Positions 1-11,619 of a stretch of DNA of 64,000 bases are shown piece after piece. The notes beneath the pieces are model-generated. The model was not told where the DNA came from and made no database searches. It saw nothing but the letters and a program-made list of their open reading frames with translations. The stretch comes from Temnothorax longispinosus. Lineage: Eukaryota; Arthropoda; Insecta; Hymenoptera; Formicidae. Position 1 is the stretch's first letter. Each line of letters opens with the position of its first letter. The position numbers and the translations under genes are program-made. Where the stretch lies: NCBI RefSeq assembly GCF_030848805.1, contig NC_092360.1, forward strand, positions 1,240,001 through 1,304,000, given 5' to 3'.

Positions 1-30
1 ACATATAGACGCTTTTAGCGCACGTGAGTG

Positions 31-53
31 GCACGCACGCACGCACGCACGCA
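31..53. repeat. (GCAC)n microsatellite
   Basis: About five and a half perfect copies of the tetranucleotide GCAC. Confidence 0.9.
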
Positions 54-1680
54 TGCGGTGCCAGGACCTGAATTCACGTAATTGTGATTAATGGGCCCGC
101 TAATGCGAGCCAGCCGTCTCGAATCGTGCCGGGAATGACGACGAACGATTTCGAAGCTGTGTAGACGTGATTCGTAACAATCGTGTCCGAATAACAATAG
201 TGGAAATGGTTTTCGAGATTTTTCAAGGATAACAAGAAGGATCGTTTAGATTTTCGTGAGAAAGGAATTAGCATTGCTTTCTCGCGATGCGTTTTATCTT
301 TGTACCTTGTTTTAACAATCAAGATATTTTTTCTATTAAGCGCAGATATAATTACTTATTTTCTTTCTTTCATATTGAAATATAATGTTATGACATAGTT
401 CTTCATCGTCAACAGAACGTTTGTTTCATCTTCCCGTACAACAGTATTAGAGGCGGCGTTCTCAAGAAACTGTGCGTCTAAACGTCTAAAACATTTAAGG
501 ATTTCTCTCTTGCCGCGTGTAACGTGTAAAACTAGCTCTTTCATCTTTGTCGCTCGATCTATCTACCTTTTCTTCGATCGCGACGCGACGTCAGGAGAGC
601 CTATTTTCAACCAAAGGGTCGTAGCGTTCTCTTCCCACACAACCGGCAAAATTTACGTGTCTACCATCGGCAGCTTGCCGATTGACACGGCCGATAAGCA
701 CCCAGGGACGATTTGTTCGCGTGCTAATGACGTGTCTCATGCCACTGGTAGAGAGTGGCTTCCGCTGCTATATCTGCCCAAAACTGCACTCTAAAGTGTC
801 ATAATGCGATGCAGTTCTCCACAGTCATTACTCTTGGCTGAATTAAGATATTCTCGCAAAAAAGAATAAATTTCTACAGGATGCGTGAGAGTATTAAAAA
901 ATCGTGAGATTTGGATTACATTTCGAATAAATTGTGTTTTGAAAAATAATTTAAGGGACACATTATATTAATTCTTTTCAATTCTCTGATTTTAATTCTT
1001 TATAATCAATTTGCTTCCAACTTGAATCAATGTTCACGGCACAGAACCTAAAATTAATAAAAAATTAGAACATTATACTGAATAGAAAGTGATATTTTAG
1101 CACCTTTAGACGAGACAGCGTCTTCTAATCTTTCGAAATGGAGTTTCCGTGTTTTTCGGTCTCTTATCTAGCGGACGATTTCTTACAACAAGTTAATGTA
1201 CGGTCGTAGAATTTAACGTGGGAGGATATGTTGTTCGGCTTTCAGGACTATAAACTGGCGAATCGGTCGCACAATCCTTGGATTGTAATATAAATATAAT
1301 ATAATACCTATAGGAAGCTGAGAACAATCACTCGAAATATCGTGACCGTTAAATCGCGACAAAAATAATATAAAATAATTGTAGAAGAGCTCATCACACT
1401 GATTTATAGACTGTAATAATGATTGTAGATAACTACAACGTATTAGAACAATAATATTGTGCGAAAATACATTAACGGATTTTAGCTTGTTTACCTCGGA
1501 CATAGTTGACAATAATAACATGGATGTAAATTTATAGACGATAACTCGTCAGATTTGTTAATAGATATTAATTTGAGGACATTATGATAAACGACGCGAT
1601 AGCTTCCTAGACATTAGCGTTATAATAAGTTAATGATTTATTGCCGTTCTATTGATTAAGCGCTATCAATAGCTGTATAT

Positions 1681-1729
1681 TGATTTACAATCTCTAGATT
1701 GACACAGTCAATCCAGAGATTGTAAATCA
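1681..1729. repeat. 23-bp stem hairpin with 3-base loop
   Basis: Arms 1681-1703 and 1707-1729 are complementary except at one position, with loop ACA. The core is ACAATCTCTAGATTGAC facing its complement. The loop is too tight for a typical pre-miRNA, so a transposon tip or a gene-conversion-maintained palindrome is more likely. The flanks are AT-rich. Confidence 0.6.
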
Positions 1730-2870
1730 CTACATAGCGGTCGTCTTACTCGTGTACCGTAAGTGCGATATATAAAACCTTAAGTTCCTTACGAATATCC
1801 GCCATCATACCGTGTAGTAAACCTTGCTTCGTGGCAAGATATATTCCATGACGAATAAAACATATTTAAATATAAAAGTACAAATAAATATGAAAATATA
1901 TGAAAATTATAATTTTGTGTATAAATTTCTTATTGTATATATTTAAATAATTTTGCATTTTTTGATGATTGAAAGTTGCTGATAATTTTACAGCTTTTGT
2001 TTATTGACATAATTGCGTTATTTCATTGTCATTGTTAGAAAAGTGCGGATAACGGTTTATTAACTCTCTTGCGTCAACCTCGACCGTCGCGAAGCCTTGA
2101 AGATTTTCTTTACGGTTTCATTCATCGAGCTTATAGAATTGAGCCTATATATGATACGGCCGACTTTTGTCCGAAGCAAAAGTTCAAACGTTCTCTTCGT
2201 GTCGATGCGTGTTTCTTCGAGAGGGAACGCGAGGCAGGTCAACCGTGATGTCAGGACATGAAAGGAGTCTTTATCAGACCATATTCACTCACTATTTGCA
2301 ATATTATATCGTAATAACACTTCGATTGCAGAAAATACTATAATAAAAGTTTCTACATATGTCATGTATTAAATATTCGAGAAACACTGATTTAGAAGCT
2401 ATATTTATAAAAGTATATAATCTTAAGCTGAAGATTTCAAATAGTTAAAATTTTTGAAGCTTACTTATTCACTGTTTATTACATTATGTAATGATAGCAT
2501 TTTATATGTGTGGGGAAATGTGTGGTAAAAGCGATAATATGTGAGATACACGCTGGTTACATATTCAATATCGCTCACTAGATATTTATTTAAAAACGTT
2601 TGCGCAAATACGCGTATATATGAAATCTCGAATTAAAAGTTTTCCAAATGTCAGTGTCGAGAGATTTAAATTCATTTAATTCGCAGATAACACGTTCGTA
2701 GCGACACTTGGACTTTTAGTGCTTCAACGAAGAATCGTAAACGAGAGGAACGGAAGACGTTAAAGATATCGGAAGCGGCTTTCGAGTATTTAACGGATGA
2801 TTTTTTTTTAATGCGAGCGCGAGCGGTCGTAAAATGTGAGTTAACGATAACGCGACGTAGGAACGAGACG

Positions 2871-2895
2871 TGCGTCAACGCGCGTCAACGCGCGT
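2871..2895. repeat. 10-bp tandem repeat (GCGTCAACGC)
   Basis: Two and a half copies of a CpG-rich decamer, lying just before the 140-bp palindrome. Confidence 0.7.
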
Positions 2896-2905
2896 AAGGC
2901 CCCGG

Positions 2906-3045
2906 ACACACACTTTTTCGTAACAGTAACAGTAGGATTTCGACCAATCGCGTTGCTCGATTCGAAAACGTACGGCCGTACGTTCCCGAATCGAGTAACA
3001 CGATTGGTCGAAATCCTATTGTTACTGTTACGAAAAAGTGTGTGT
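2906..3045. mobile_element. 140-bp near-perfect palindrome, probable MITE
   Basis: The two 70-base arms are complementary at 65 positions, with no spacer. The centre, between 2975 and 2976, is a perfect 16-base palindrome ACGTACGGCCGTACGT. The outer ends read ACACACACTTTTTCG and CGAAAAAGTGTGTGT. Perfect palindromes of this size are unstable and usually mark a miniature inverted-repeat transposon or an inverted duplication. I see no clear target duplication and no coding capacity. The open frames across it on both strands are a by-product of the symmetry. Confidence 0.7.
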
Positions 3046-3295
3046 GACCAGCTTAACCCCCGACCTCGACGACTCCGAACGAGGCTGCGGTGCAACGACC
3101 TTCTGAAATGTTGGGTCACGAATAGTAAAAGTGGATCTTCTACTTCGTCGAGAATGAATTAAACTCACCTCGGGAGTTTGCTAGCGAAAACGTCTGGCGC
3201 ACGAGCGACGCGGCCAATGGTGAGGCAGAGCTGCATATCACGCCGATATTCTCCGATGGTGATACCGCACGGCGCACACGGGTTATGCACACGTG

Positions 3296-3313
3296 GTGGA
3301 TTACGTAATCCAC
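3296..3313. repeat. Perfect 18-bp palindrome GTGGATTACGTAATCCAC
   Basis: An isolated perfect dyad containing TTACGTAA (a bZIP-type core). It sits in a GC-rich patch (3050-3430) that has no recognisable gene. It could be a binding site or chance. Confidence 0.5.
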
Positions 3314-3867
3314 GAGGTCGTGACTCGCGCTACCCATCTCCATCGCGTATCGCGTGGCGTACGCACTGTAGTGCGCGCCGCAAATGCACAAGCGCCGTCC
3401 GTTGGACGGTTTCGAGCAAGACCGATTAGCCAAAATCAGTTTTTCGATTTTCTAATTTACAAAGGATGTTTTGTAAGTTAGAAATATCTCTTTTTATATA
3501 CGAATATCTCTTTTAAATATTTTCTTTTCTTGCTTATTTTGGAAAAATACTTGGAAGGTTAACAAAGTATAAGTTTCTTGAGGGTCAAACAATACGCTGG
3601 ATACATTGCGCAACAGCACATCTCCAAGCGTTTGCGCGTTCATGCGAGGATGCAAGAAAAAAAGTAGCGACGCACCTCGCATCGATCTTGATCTACGCGT
3701 GGGCGGATCGAGCGGAGCCGTCGCGCGGCGGGCGAGAAATCGGCGCCCACGCTGATTGAGAGTACATATATCTCTTCGGTTCGAAGTCTGTTCTCTTAAG
3801 AGTAAGGAGGGAAGGGAGGGACATACGTGCGCGAGTAAAGGGCAGGAGAGAAATACTCGTTTTAATT

Positions 3868-3868
<1 letters not shown>

Positions 3869-3929
<61 letters not shown>
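3869..3929. repeat. (GA)n microsatellite
   Basis: About 30 GA units with one GATA interruption near 3903. In insects GA runs can bind GAGA-type factors, but no promoter elements are visible around this one. Confidence 0.95.
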
Positions 3930-6615
3930 CTTTGCCGTACTATATCCCCATGGCATTGACACCGTCGAGCATAATACGTACGACATTAGATGGGAGACTT
4001 CAATTGTCTATTTAATAGTGTTTCAAAAATCGTTCTGCTTGCAATGTGCTCTTAGTCCAATTAATATCTGGATCGAAATCAAATAACGGTAATAATACGC
4101 AGAATTGCAATCAATATCATATCAAGAAAGAAATTAACTATTAAAAAAACAGAATTGCACAACGTATCGGATTATCATATTATCTGGAAATAAGAAATTA
4201 TTTGTAACTGTTTATTTACATTTTTTAAAATAAAGTAGAACATTACCATTGATATCATTTTCCTGCAGTCTAACTGTCTCCTGACAATTTTATAATATTG
4301 TGTCGCAGTGCAGTTTGGTAATAAATTTCAGTAAAATTAGAATATACAATATATATACATATAACTTCTACTATAAATTTATTTTAATCGTGTGATCCTG
4401 TATTACCGTGTTTATTCTTAAAAATTGATAGACCGTAAGGCTAATAAATTTCCGGCATCAGCAAAAATATAATCTTGTCCTCTGTCAGATTTATGATATC
4501 GGGCTCGTTGCACACGTAGCGTATGCGGAAACTGCGGCCAGTGCATCGGGCGATCGTTCATCCTGCGGGAAACACGTGGAAAGAGAGAAAGAGGTCGTCG
4601 TGGATTGTGCATCGTTGCCGTGACGGCGTGTGTCCCGTAAATGCATAACATTTACGTCTCCATACCGGCTGGAACATCGGGTTTTACGTAAGCGCGCGAC
4701 GCATGGTTTTGCTCGTTCGATAGCGAGGTGCGGTGCGCATGCAACACGATGCAAAATACCGCCGCGCGCCGTCTCACCGCCGATTTAACACGACCCCGGT
4801 AACGTATCGCGGGGATAACTACATGCAATTCCAACGACACGCGTGATGGCACGCACCCGCGTGTGCAATGTGCAGTCGATTCTAATCTCGGATTGCGCCG
4901 CGCCGTTCATTATCGCGCTTTATCGCGCGACCCTGCAAGAGTCCGTCCTATATCGAGCTCGTATTATTCCTCGCTCCTCGTTATTGTTCGCTCTCGCGAA
5001 GCGTATCACGGATTCTTCAGATATCGAAGATCGCAATGGCGTGAGCGATAGCTGTTTTATATAATATTGAAAGAAGAAAATGGAAATGATATGTTAATTT
5101 AATTGATTGAGAGAGAATGCGAAAAACGAAAGAGAGAAGAAGAAAGAGTATGAAAAACTTTTGATATATAAAATAAATTTTATTTTAATTTTGATTTAGT
5201 TAATTAATTATAATTTAATTTTGTCAGTATCATTTATATGCGTAAATTAGAAAAATCAGAAATTTGAGGAATGATGTTAAATTTTTCTCTTTAATGATGT
5301 AAAGGTAAATTTAGATTATTTATTGAAACAGATAAAATTTTTATATATGTATACCAAATGACGCAACTCTAATTTCTCCGCATTTGTGACAAATTGCACG
5401 GAGGTTCCATTATTAGCGCTAGCGCGAATTAATTTTGCGGACGAGAGCAGGAAGGAAGGCGTAATTCAACGGTGGCTTTCTACCGCGGCGGTAATTTACC
5501 CTGGAATTGAAACAATTAAACTCATTTTTCCTTGGAATAATGCAGATTATTGTGCGAGCACACGTGATGGTACAGCTGTTACACACAAAATTCACCGGAG
5601 GTTGAAAGTGAAAATACCGTGGCGATTACGCAACCACCATAATTGAATATTCGTTTTATGCAAACAATTTTTCTCATTATTCGTTTATGCTCTCTTTTCT
5701 TATTTCGAATTCTATATTGGACGAAGAAATAGATTACACGTGTATGTAGACATTTTTTAAACTTCTGCTTATTTCGATGAAAAATTATAATAGAAACTTT
5801 TTACGAAAACGGAGCAATAGAGAGTGTAGTATCTATCTTTTACGGCGTAACAGTCGCATCCACCGACTTTCTTGGTAAACAACCTTGACACAAAAATCAC
5901 GCAAGGTTAATGTTCCATTTCGACCAATAACAGTATAACGAAGAACGACCAAGTGCGAGGAATCTATTACCGCACGACCGCAACAATAGGTGACGCAATG
6001 GTTGTGCCTCAATTTCTCCGGCCGAACACGACCGTTCCTCTCGATTAGCACTGACTGCGATAGTTAATCGCGCGTGTCGGCAGCCGGAAATCCTGACAAA
6101 TCATACCGAAAAGGAGCGAGACGGTTTGCTCGTCCCACGTATAAAACGAATTACGGACGAGCGTGTCACGAAAGAGAGCGCGAGCGTGCGTACACGCAAG
6201 TGCGTCGACGAGAGCGGAGAACGAAGCCGCGAAGCGACAGAGGAAACAGAGGATTTGTCACGAAGCCAGTTTGGTTTAACTGATCTCATCCGTCTTGGTC
6301 GCGAGCGATGCGACGCGTCGGTCGCCCAACCGATTGTCTTCGCTCTCGTTGTCGTCGCGACGACGTTGACAGCTGGTCGACTTCATTGCGCGCGTCACTC
6401 GAGCTCCGCTTCGTCGCGACGTGTCGAGCCCCGCCAAAGAGATTGAATTGTCCCGATGGCCCTGACAGGCCAACGACCACTCGTAATTTCGACGAGCGTT
6501 ATAATCTAAACTGCTAAACTATAAGCAAGAAATTGAAAAAAATTACGGAGCTTTCTCCCTATTTTGAATATTTTCGTGCTTCATCTCATGCAGATTAAAA
6601 GAAGATATTTACATA

Positions 6616-6648
6616 CCTATAAGACGAAGATATTTCCTATAAGACGAA
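6616..6648. repeat. Short direct repeat CCTATAAGACGAA
   Basis: Two exact 13-base copies, 20 bases apart. Confidence 0.7.
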
Positions 6649-7218
6649 TGCTCTTCTATATTATTTTTATATTGTTGTATAAAGTATTTTTTGGGAGGAA
6701 TATGAACTATTTAACGGATTTATAAACATATTGTAAAATCTTTTTAAAAATTTCATGGCAAATTATATGAATTCGGGTCGTGCCGGAATCGCACGGCTAC
6801 AACGTGTCGCGTGTGAGAGCGAGGTGACGACCGAATAATGTGTGCCATTACTGACATTTTCAAACGTTAAGACGGGGCTTTCTGCATCCCACGCGACTTC
6901 ATGAAGTCTCGTGCTCATTACGTCACATGGGCTTTACTCCATTGATAATTCTTCCTTGGCAGTTTGGCATAGCGTGATAGATGTGGATATCGAATTAGAT
7001 GAATATTTACGACAGTGGGGGAACACATTTTTCATACAACTATTCCAATAAGCTGTAGCTTTTTAGGACGATTGGATGAAAAATGGATTTGTTCATAAAT
7101 AAATAAAATGAAATTGGAGCATCGATACGAGACTAGGTATAATTAAAAAAATTTGCAAATTTATGCGAAGGTAATTCTTGCAGGAAGTTGAGAGTCCCTT
7201 GTTATGACGACACGATCG

Positions 7219-7247
7219 AGGAGAGAGGAGGGAGGGAGGGAGGGGGA
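7219..7247. repeat. (GGGA)n-rich purine run
   Basis: GAGGAGAGAGG followed by three to four GGGA units. G-rich on the plus strand. Confidence 0.85.
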
Positions 7248-8457
7248 CCAACGTAAATGACGCGGCCCTCCGTTGCGGTGTACTCTGATAAAACATAAGT
7301 ACACGAGGCTTCCACTCTCTCCGCGTCTCTCGCTGCTTGTCTACGCGAAGCGGTTATTTGCTGCGTTGTTATTATACCGGCGCTGGGGCATGCGTACATT
7401 AGTTGTTCATAGTGCTTTATGTGCCACGCCGGTCACGTTAATCGAGCTCTTAAACGCGCGCTTTTCTGCACGAGCGATTTAGCCCTTCTCTTTTAGCGCT
7501 TCTTACGCGCGACACGCGAAAGCGCGGCGTCACCGACGGCTCGATATTAAATTTTATGGGAAGGATAAAAATTTCACCTCCGTGGTCGTAAAACGCTTTT
7601 ACTGCATGTCGCCGCCGACTACTCGGACAAAACGTACGCGTCGCAATAAGAACGAATTTACGCGCCAAGTATCGAAGGCGCGTCGAATAAATTCCAATAA
7701 TCGCAGGGCGTTATCTCTGTCGGACAGTCGGAGTTTTTGGTGAATCGCGAAATTTGATGACGTCGCTTTTAACTCTTTCGCCGAATGTACGCTGCACGTA
7801 TGTACGAGTGCGTGTGAAATTATTCGAATCGAAGTTGCAGCAATGGTTAAGCAGGACAGCGAGGAATGGTTTTGCCGCCGAGTGCTTTCCTCCTTGGTAG
7901 CGTTTATAGAGAGCCACCAATATTCTCCCTTTCTTAAAAGTACTCCTGGAATACGAGACGTTTTGCGTTCCCCCTAGCTCTTCCCTCTCTTTCGTCTCGC
8001 CTCCACGGCCTTTTATCTCCGTCTTCTTCGTCGGGTCCTACACGAAAGTTCAATTTGCACGGTATGTCAAAGGTTCCCTTCGAACTCGCTGGACTCTCTT
8101 TCTTCGTGGTTTCGAGATGCATTCTAATTGCAATGAGGTTCCGATAAGCGAGATTTCGCGTTCGTTTCTCGCGTAGTCGTTCGCGAATCGCATAAAAAGT
8201 CTTGAAGTTTTTCATTAAGACTTGTTATATCGAACGTAATATTAGCGGGGAGGGTCTTTAAATAAAGCTCCAATTATTTATGCAGTATTTACCGATATCA
8301 TTCTCAGATTGATATATTTACACATATTATACGTATGTATATTCATTATATAGTATGTTATATTGTGTGCATATATTACATTTGTCATATTGTACCCGCT
8401 ATTTAATATTTTATTATTGCATACATAAAATAACTGAGATTCTTGTTGCTGTTACAG

Positions 8458-8536
8458 GTTTCGTGTCGTGTTCACCGAGCCCTTGCAAAAACGGAGGACT
8501 TTGCGTGTCGTCGCCGCGCGATGAGTCACATTGCAA
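8458..8536 (+). CDS. Internal exon encoding the N-terminal part of an EGF-like domain
   Basis: This is the one convincing coding exon. It follows a TTGTTGCTGTTACAG acceptor with a plausible branch site (TAACTGAG) about 25 bases upstream, and ends at the consensus donor GTAAGT. Read with one base from the preceding exon, it gives FVSCSPSPCKNGGLC followed by VSSPRDESHC. The spacing C-x4-C-x5-C-x9-C and the PCxNGG motif match cysteines 1 to 4 of an EGF-like repeat. Cysteines 5 and 6 are missing and must come from the next exon, since extending past the donor hits TAA after one more codon. The exon is entered in phase 1 and left in phase 2, so it is not a symmetric, freely shuffled EGF module. 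EGF repeats are extracellular and disulfide-bonded, so the parent is probably a secreted or transmembrane protein. No calcium-binding D-x-D/N-E signature is seen before cysteine 1 here. The specific gene is not identified. Confidence 0.82.
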
Positions 8537-9159
8537 GTAAGTAACCAGTCACACTCTATCACTTCTATTATTATAATTATTATAATTACGAATCGTTTCT
8601 GCTCCTCTTAGCTTGTACATATCGTTCGGCATGCGTGTCATGTAATTGCGCGTGAAACGATTGCTTCGATCGGAGATGATCAAGTTTTTTAAGATATATT
8701 CGTACTACACACACATATAAACATATCATACACACATGTGTACACAGGCACCAGCTTATAGTTATGACAGTAACGTTTGTATTGCGTAAACGAATTTTTT
8801 CATTTTGATTGATTTCTTTGCGTTCCCCTTACATTTTGGTCAATCGCTATAGCCACTTTTGGATATTGAATTAATAGGTATGAGAAAAAATTAGAATTGG
8901 ATATTGAAATATGCAAGTTAGAAAGAACCATTTGATATTGAATTTTTCCGAAAATGCACGCAAATTTGTAGAGAAATTAAAGAAAATTAAAGGAAAAAAA
9001 ATCTTAATATTATTCACATTTATTCGTTGATGTGAGATTCATTATCTTTTAATCAATCGTATATATTTATACAACGAATCGATTCGTTCGTCGGTGCTCG
9101 CGTAGTAAACTAAAACGCACCTTTACACGCCGAGTTGGCGATCGACGACCGGGTACCGG

Positions 9160-9350
9160 GTCCAAGAAGGGGGGGATAAAGAGAGATACCAAGGGGGGCT
9201 CGAGGGGTATGACGGGGCGAGAGGAAAAGACAAGGAGGAGGCGAGAGAACCGGACGTTTCGCCGCCTCCCACGCGAAAAGGATGAGAAACCGTGAAAAAG
9301 AAGAGGAAAGAGGAAAGAGGATGAAGAGAAGAAAGGCACGGAGAACTGGA
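9160..9350. repeat. 190-bp strand-biased purine tract
   Basis: The plus strand is largely A and G, with GGGG runs around 9168-9200 and AAGAGGAAAGAGG repeats around 9300-9330. The open frames on the minus strand here are Ser/Pro/Leu-rich low-complexity translations and not genes. Such tracts can form triplex or quadruplex structures. Much of the surrounding 8540-9800 is plain AT-rich intron. Confidence 0.6.
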
Positions 9351-9399
9351 AGTCGCAACTTCCACGACGCGCAATCACGCAAGCTCCGGAAAAGTTAGC

Positions 9400-10250
9400 G
9401 TTAGAAAATCGTGGCGTCCTTTTAAAATATTCTAATCTTCTACAAGGTTAATTTTTTTTTAGTTTTTACCAGATAGTGGCATGTGATGATAGAATTGTTT
9501 TATATACTGATTTTGTCTGTTGCGATAAAAACAAATAAGTACAATAGAAGAGATGTTTACAGATATTTAAAGAAGAATCTTAAGAAATTAAACTTTAAAT
9601 TTTTTAAAATGCATTTTCGTACAATACTATATCAAAAGATATATAGTTTTACTATCAAGACATATACTCTGTTTAATTAGATATAATAATATAAATTATA
9701 ATTATATAATTTTAAATTACTTTCTTCTGCATAAATTAGCATTTTATTAGCTAATTATATCATCGACGTACATTTATTGCCCTTGGCAGTAAAGTCGCTC
9801 GTCGTCGTCTAGGGATGCAAACATTACGATTCAAATCGCACAACCGACAACATCTATCTGTTTCACAATTCTCAGAATGGTCGACGTAGCATAACTTTAA
9901 TGCGCGCTGAGGACTGTCATAAAACGTTCACCGGTATAATAAAATATCGTTGTTTCGTGAGCGAATCTTCTAGCTGTCTAGCTAGACTTTTTCGACTTCG
10001 TGCCACGCTTACGCGCTTACGCACGCGTGGAACTATTTACTCGCGCGCACGCGTGTAGCTAAGGAATCTACTTGTATTATCTCTTACTCGATCAGTATTG
10101 GTCGTCTACTCATTGTAAAATATCGCGTTCGTAAAATACCTGAACTACCAATTCTTTTATAAGTAATTTATTGTAAAATAATATTTACTTTTTATTTTTT
10201 ATTTGGATTACATATAAATAATGATTCAGTTATTACACACGTGAACTTTA
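9400..10250. other. Intron segment, AT-rich with a CpG patch
   Basis: AT-rich DNA flanks a patch with repeated ACGCG/CGCGCACGCG words at about 10005-10060. No exon, RNA gene or transposon could be recognised. Confidence 0.4.
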
Positions 10251-10786
10251 CGTATTTTTAAAGAAATTTTTAGAAATCTTGATTAAAAAACGTTGTTATG
10301 ATCATTTTATTTATTTCTACAACTTATATAATTTATTTTTTTTACATTTATAATAAAAAATAAAATTTTAATCAACGGAGCAGTATTTTTTATTGAATTT
10401 TTTCGGCTGTCTTGAAAATTCAAACAAGAGTATCGTCTGATCTTTGCTAATATACAGTAGTTGCATGTAAATGACCGATGCTGATCTCGATTAGCGTTCG
10501 CATTTTGTCTCTTTGCGACAAACTGGCTTGTTGCTTTCCATCGTTGCACTCTCACGCCAGATCGAAACGATCGACGTCTACTACGTGAGCGCCGAAGGGC
10601 TCACGGTCGTCATGGATAATTGGAAAATTAGCATGCCGCTTCTCCGTCGATCGCCCTCTCAAAATACGGGGTAATGAACGTGGTGAGCATGATTTCTGAT
10701 CAATACTTTAGTGTCCAACACGGGGAATCTGTGCGAATGGACGGTCGCTGTCAAGCGCTACCATTTAGAGTGTAAAAAATCTGTAT

Positions 10787-10885
10787 GATAATAGATATAT
10801 TATCATACAAATATATATACATATATATATATTATATATATATACTACAAATTTATATCAGCAATATATTATATATATATATATT
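10787..10885. repeat. (AT)n-rich low-complexity block
   Basis: Several AT runs separated by short unique words. They contain short self-complementary sections such as AGATATATTATCAT near the start. Confidence 0.85.
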
Positions 10886-10899
10886 TGCGTTTAGGATTT

Positions 10900-11610
10900 A
10901 GTAATTCAGTAATATATTTCTTGTCAACTTCCATCAACCTTTGAAGGTATGAATATTATTAAATTTTATCAATTTATTTTAAATAATTTGTAAATGATAT
11001 TGATATGTAATTGACAGATTACAAATAATTCAGTCATTGAAGTTCTCTAGTGTTAGCATTAAACATTTAGCATTAAATATATTTTAATTACACAATATTA
11101 TTAATTAAGAATAAATTAAAGTTAAATAAAAAATTATGCATTATTACAATTGACTAAAATATTTTTGTTATATTCATATAATTATTATTTTACATTAATT
11201 ATCATAATTTATACGTTCATTTAATTTCAAAAACATTTAAAATTATAGAAATAAAATTTAATAATTTCCGATACACACAAGAAGTATAAATAAATCGAAT
11301 TTATTTTTTATCTATTTTATTATTAACCATTTACATCGCTGTCTTTACAATCTATTAAATTATTTAATTTTATTAAATATGATATTTATATTATATTATA
11401 TTATTTTATTATATTACATATTTTTACTCATAATTATTTCAATAATTATTAAAACTTTATATTATTTTATTATTTTTTTATTAATTTTTATTTTTATTAT
11501 TTTATATTTTATTATATAAATATGTATATAAGTACTTTATTATTATTTAATTGTCATATTATTATTATTAATAATTAATATGTAATATTTAAATTTTTTA
11601 TTTTAATACG
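10900..11610. repeat. Extreme AT-rich region
   Basis: About 700 bases of mostly A and T, with TATTATTTTAT-like words around 11370-11590. No exon could be hidden here except a very short one. No target-site or terminal repeats are seen. Confidence 0.7.
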
Positions 11611-11619
11611 ACGAGCGTA

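Larger units (their letters stand above)
1..8457 (+). other. Upstream intron or flanking DNA of the EGF-domain gene
   Basis: No convincing exon is seen here. Phase at the 8458 acceptor requires one coding base from an exon that lies outside the window, or is too short to recognise. 60-2650 and 3930-8450 alternate between AT-rich intron-like DNA and moderately GC-rich patches (4490-5060, 6060-6480, 7250-7700). The open frames in those patches run on both strands at once and show no domains. The distinct structures inside are listed separately: hairpin 1681-1729, palindrome 2906-3045 and GA repeat 3869-3929. Confidence 0.6.

Noticed and set aside
3140..3500. Minus-strand first exon with TATATAAAAAG upstream and a GAG-GTGAGT donor at 3168
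   Set aside because: The elements are suggestive, but the frame (3433 to 3140) begins at TTG rather than ATG and encodes nothing recognisable.
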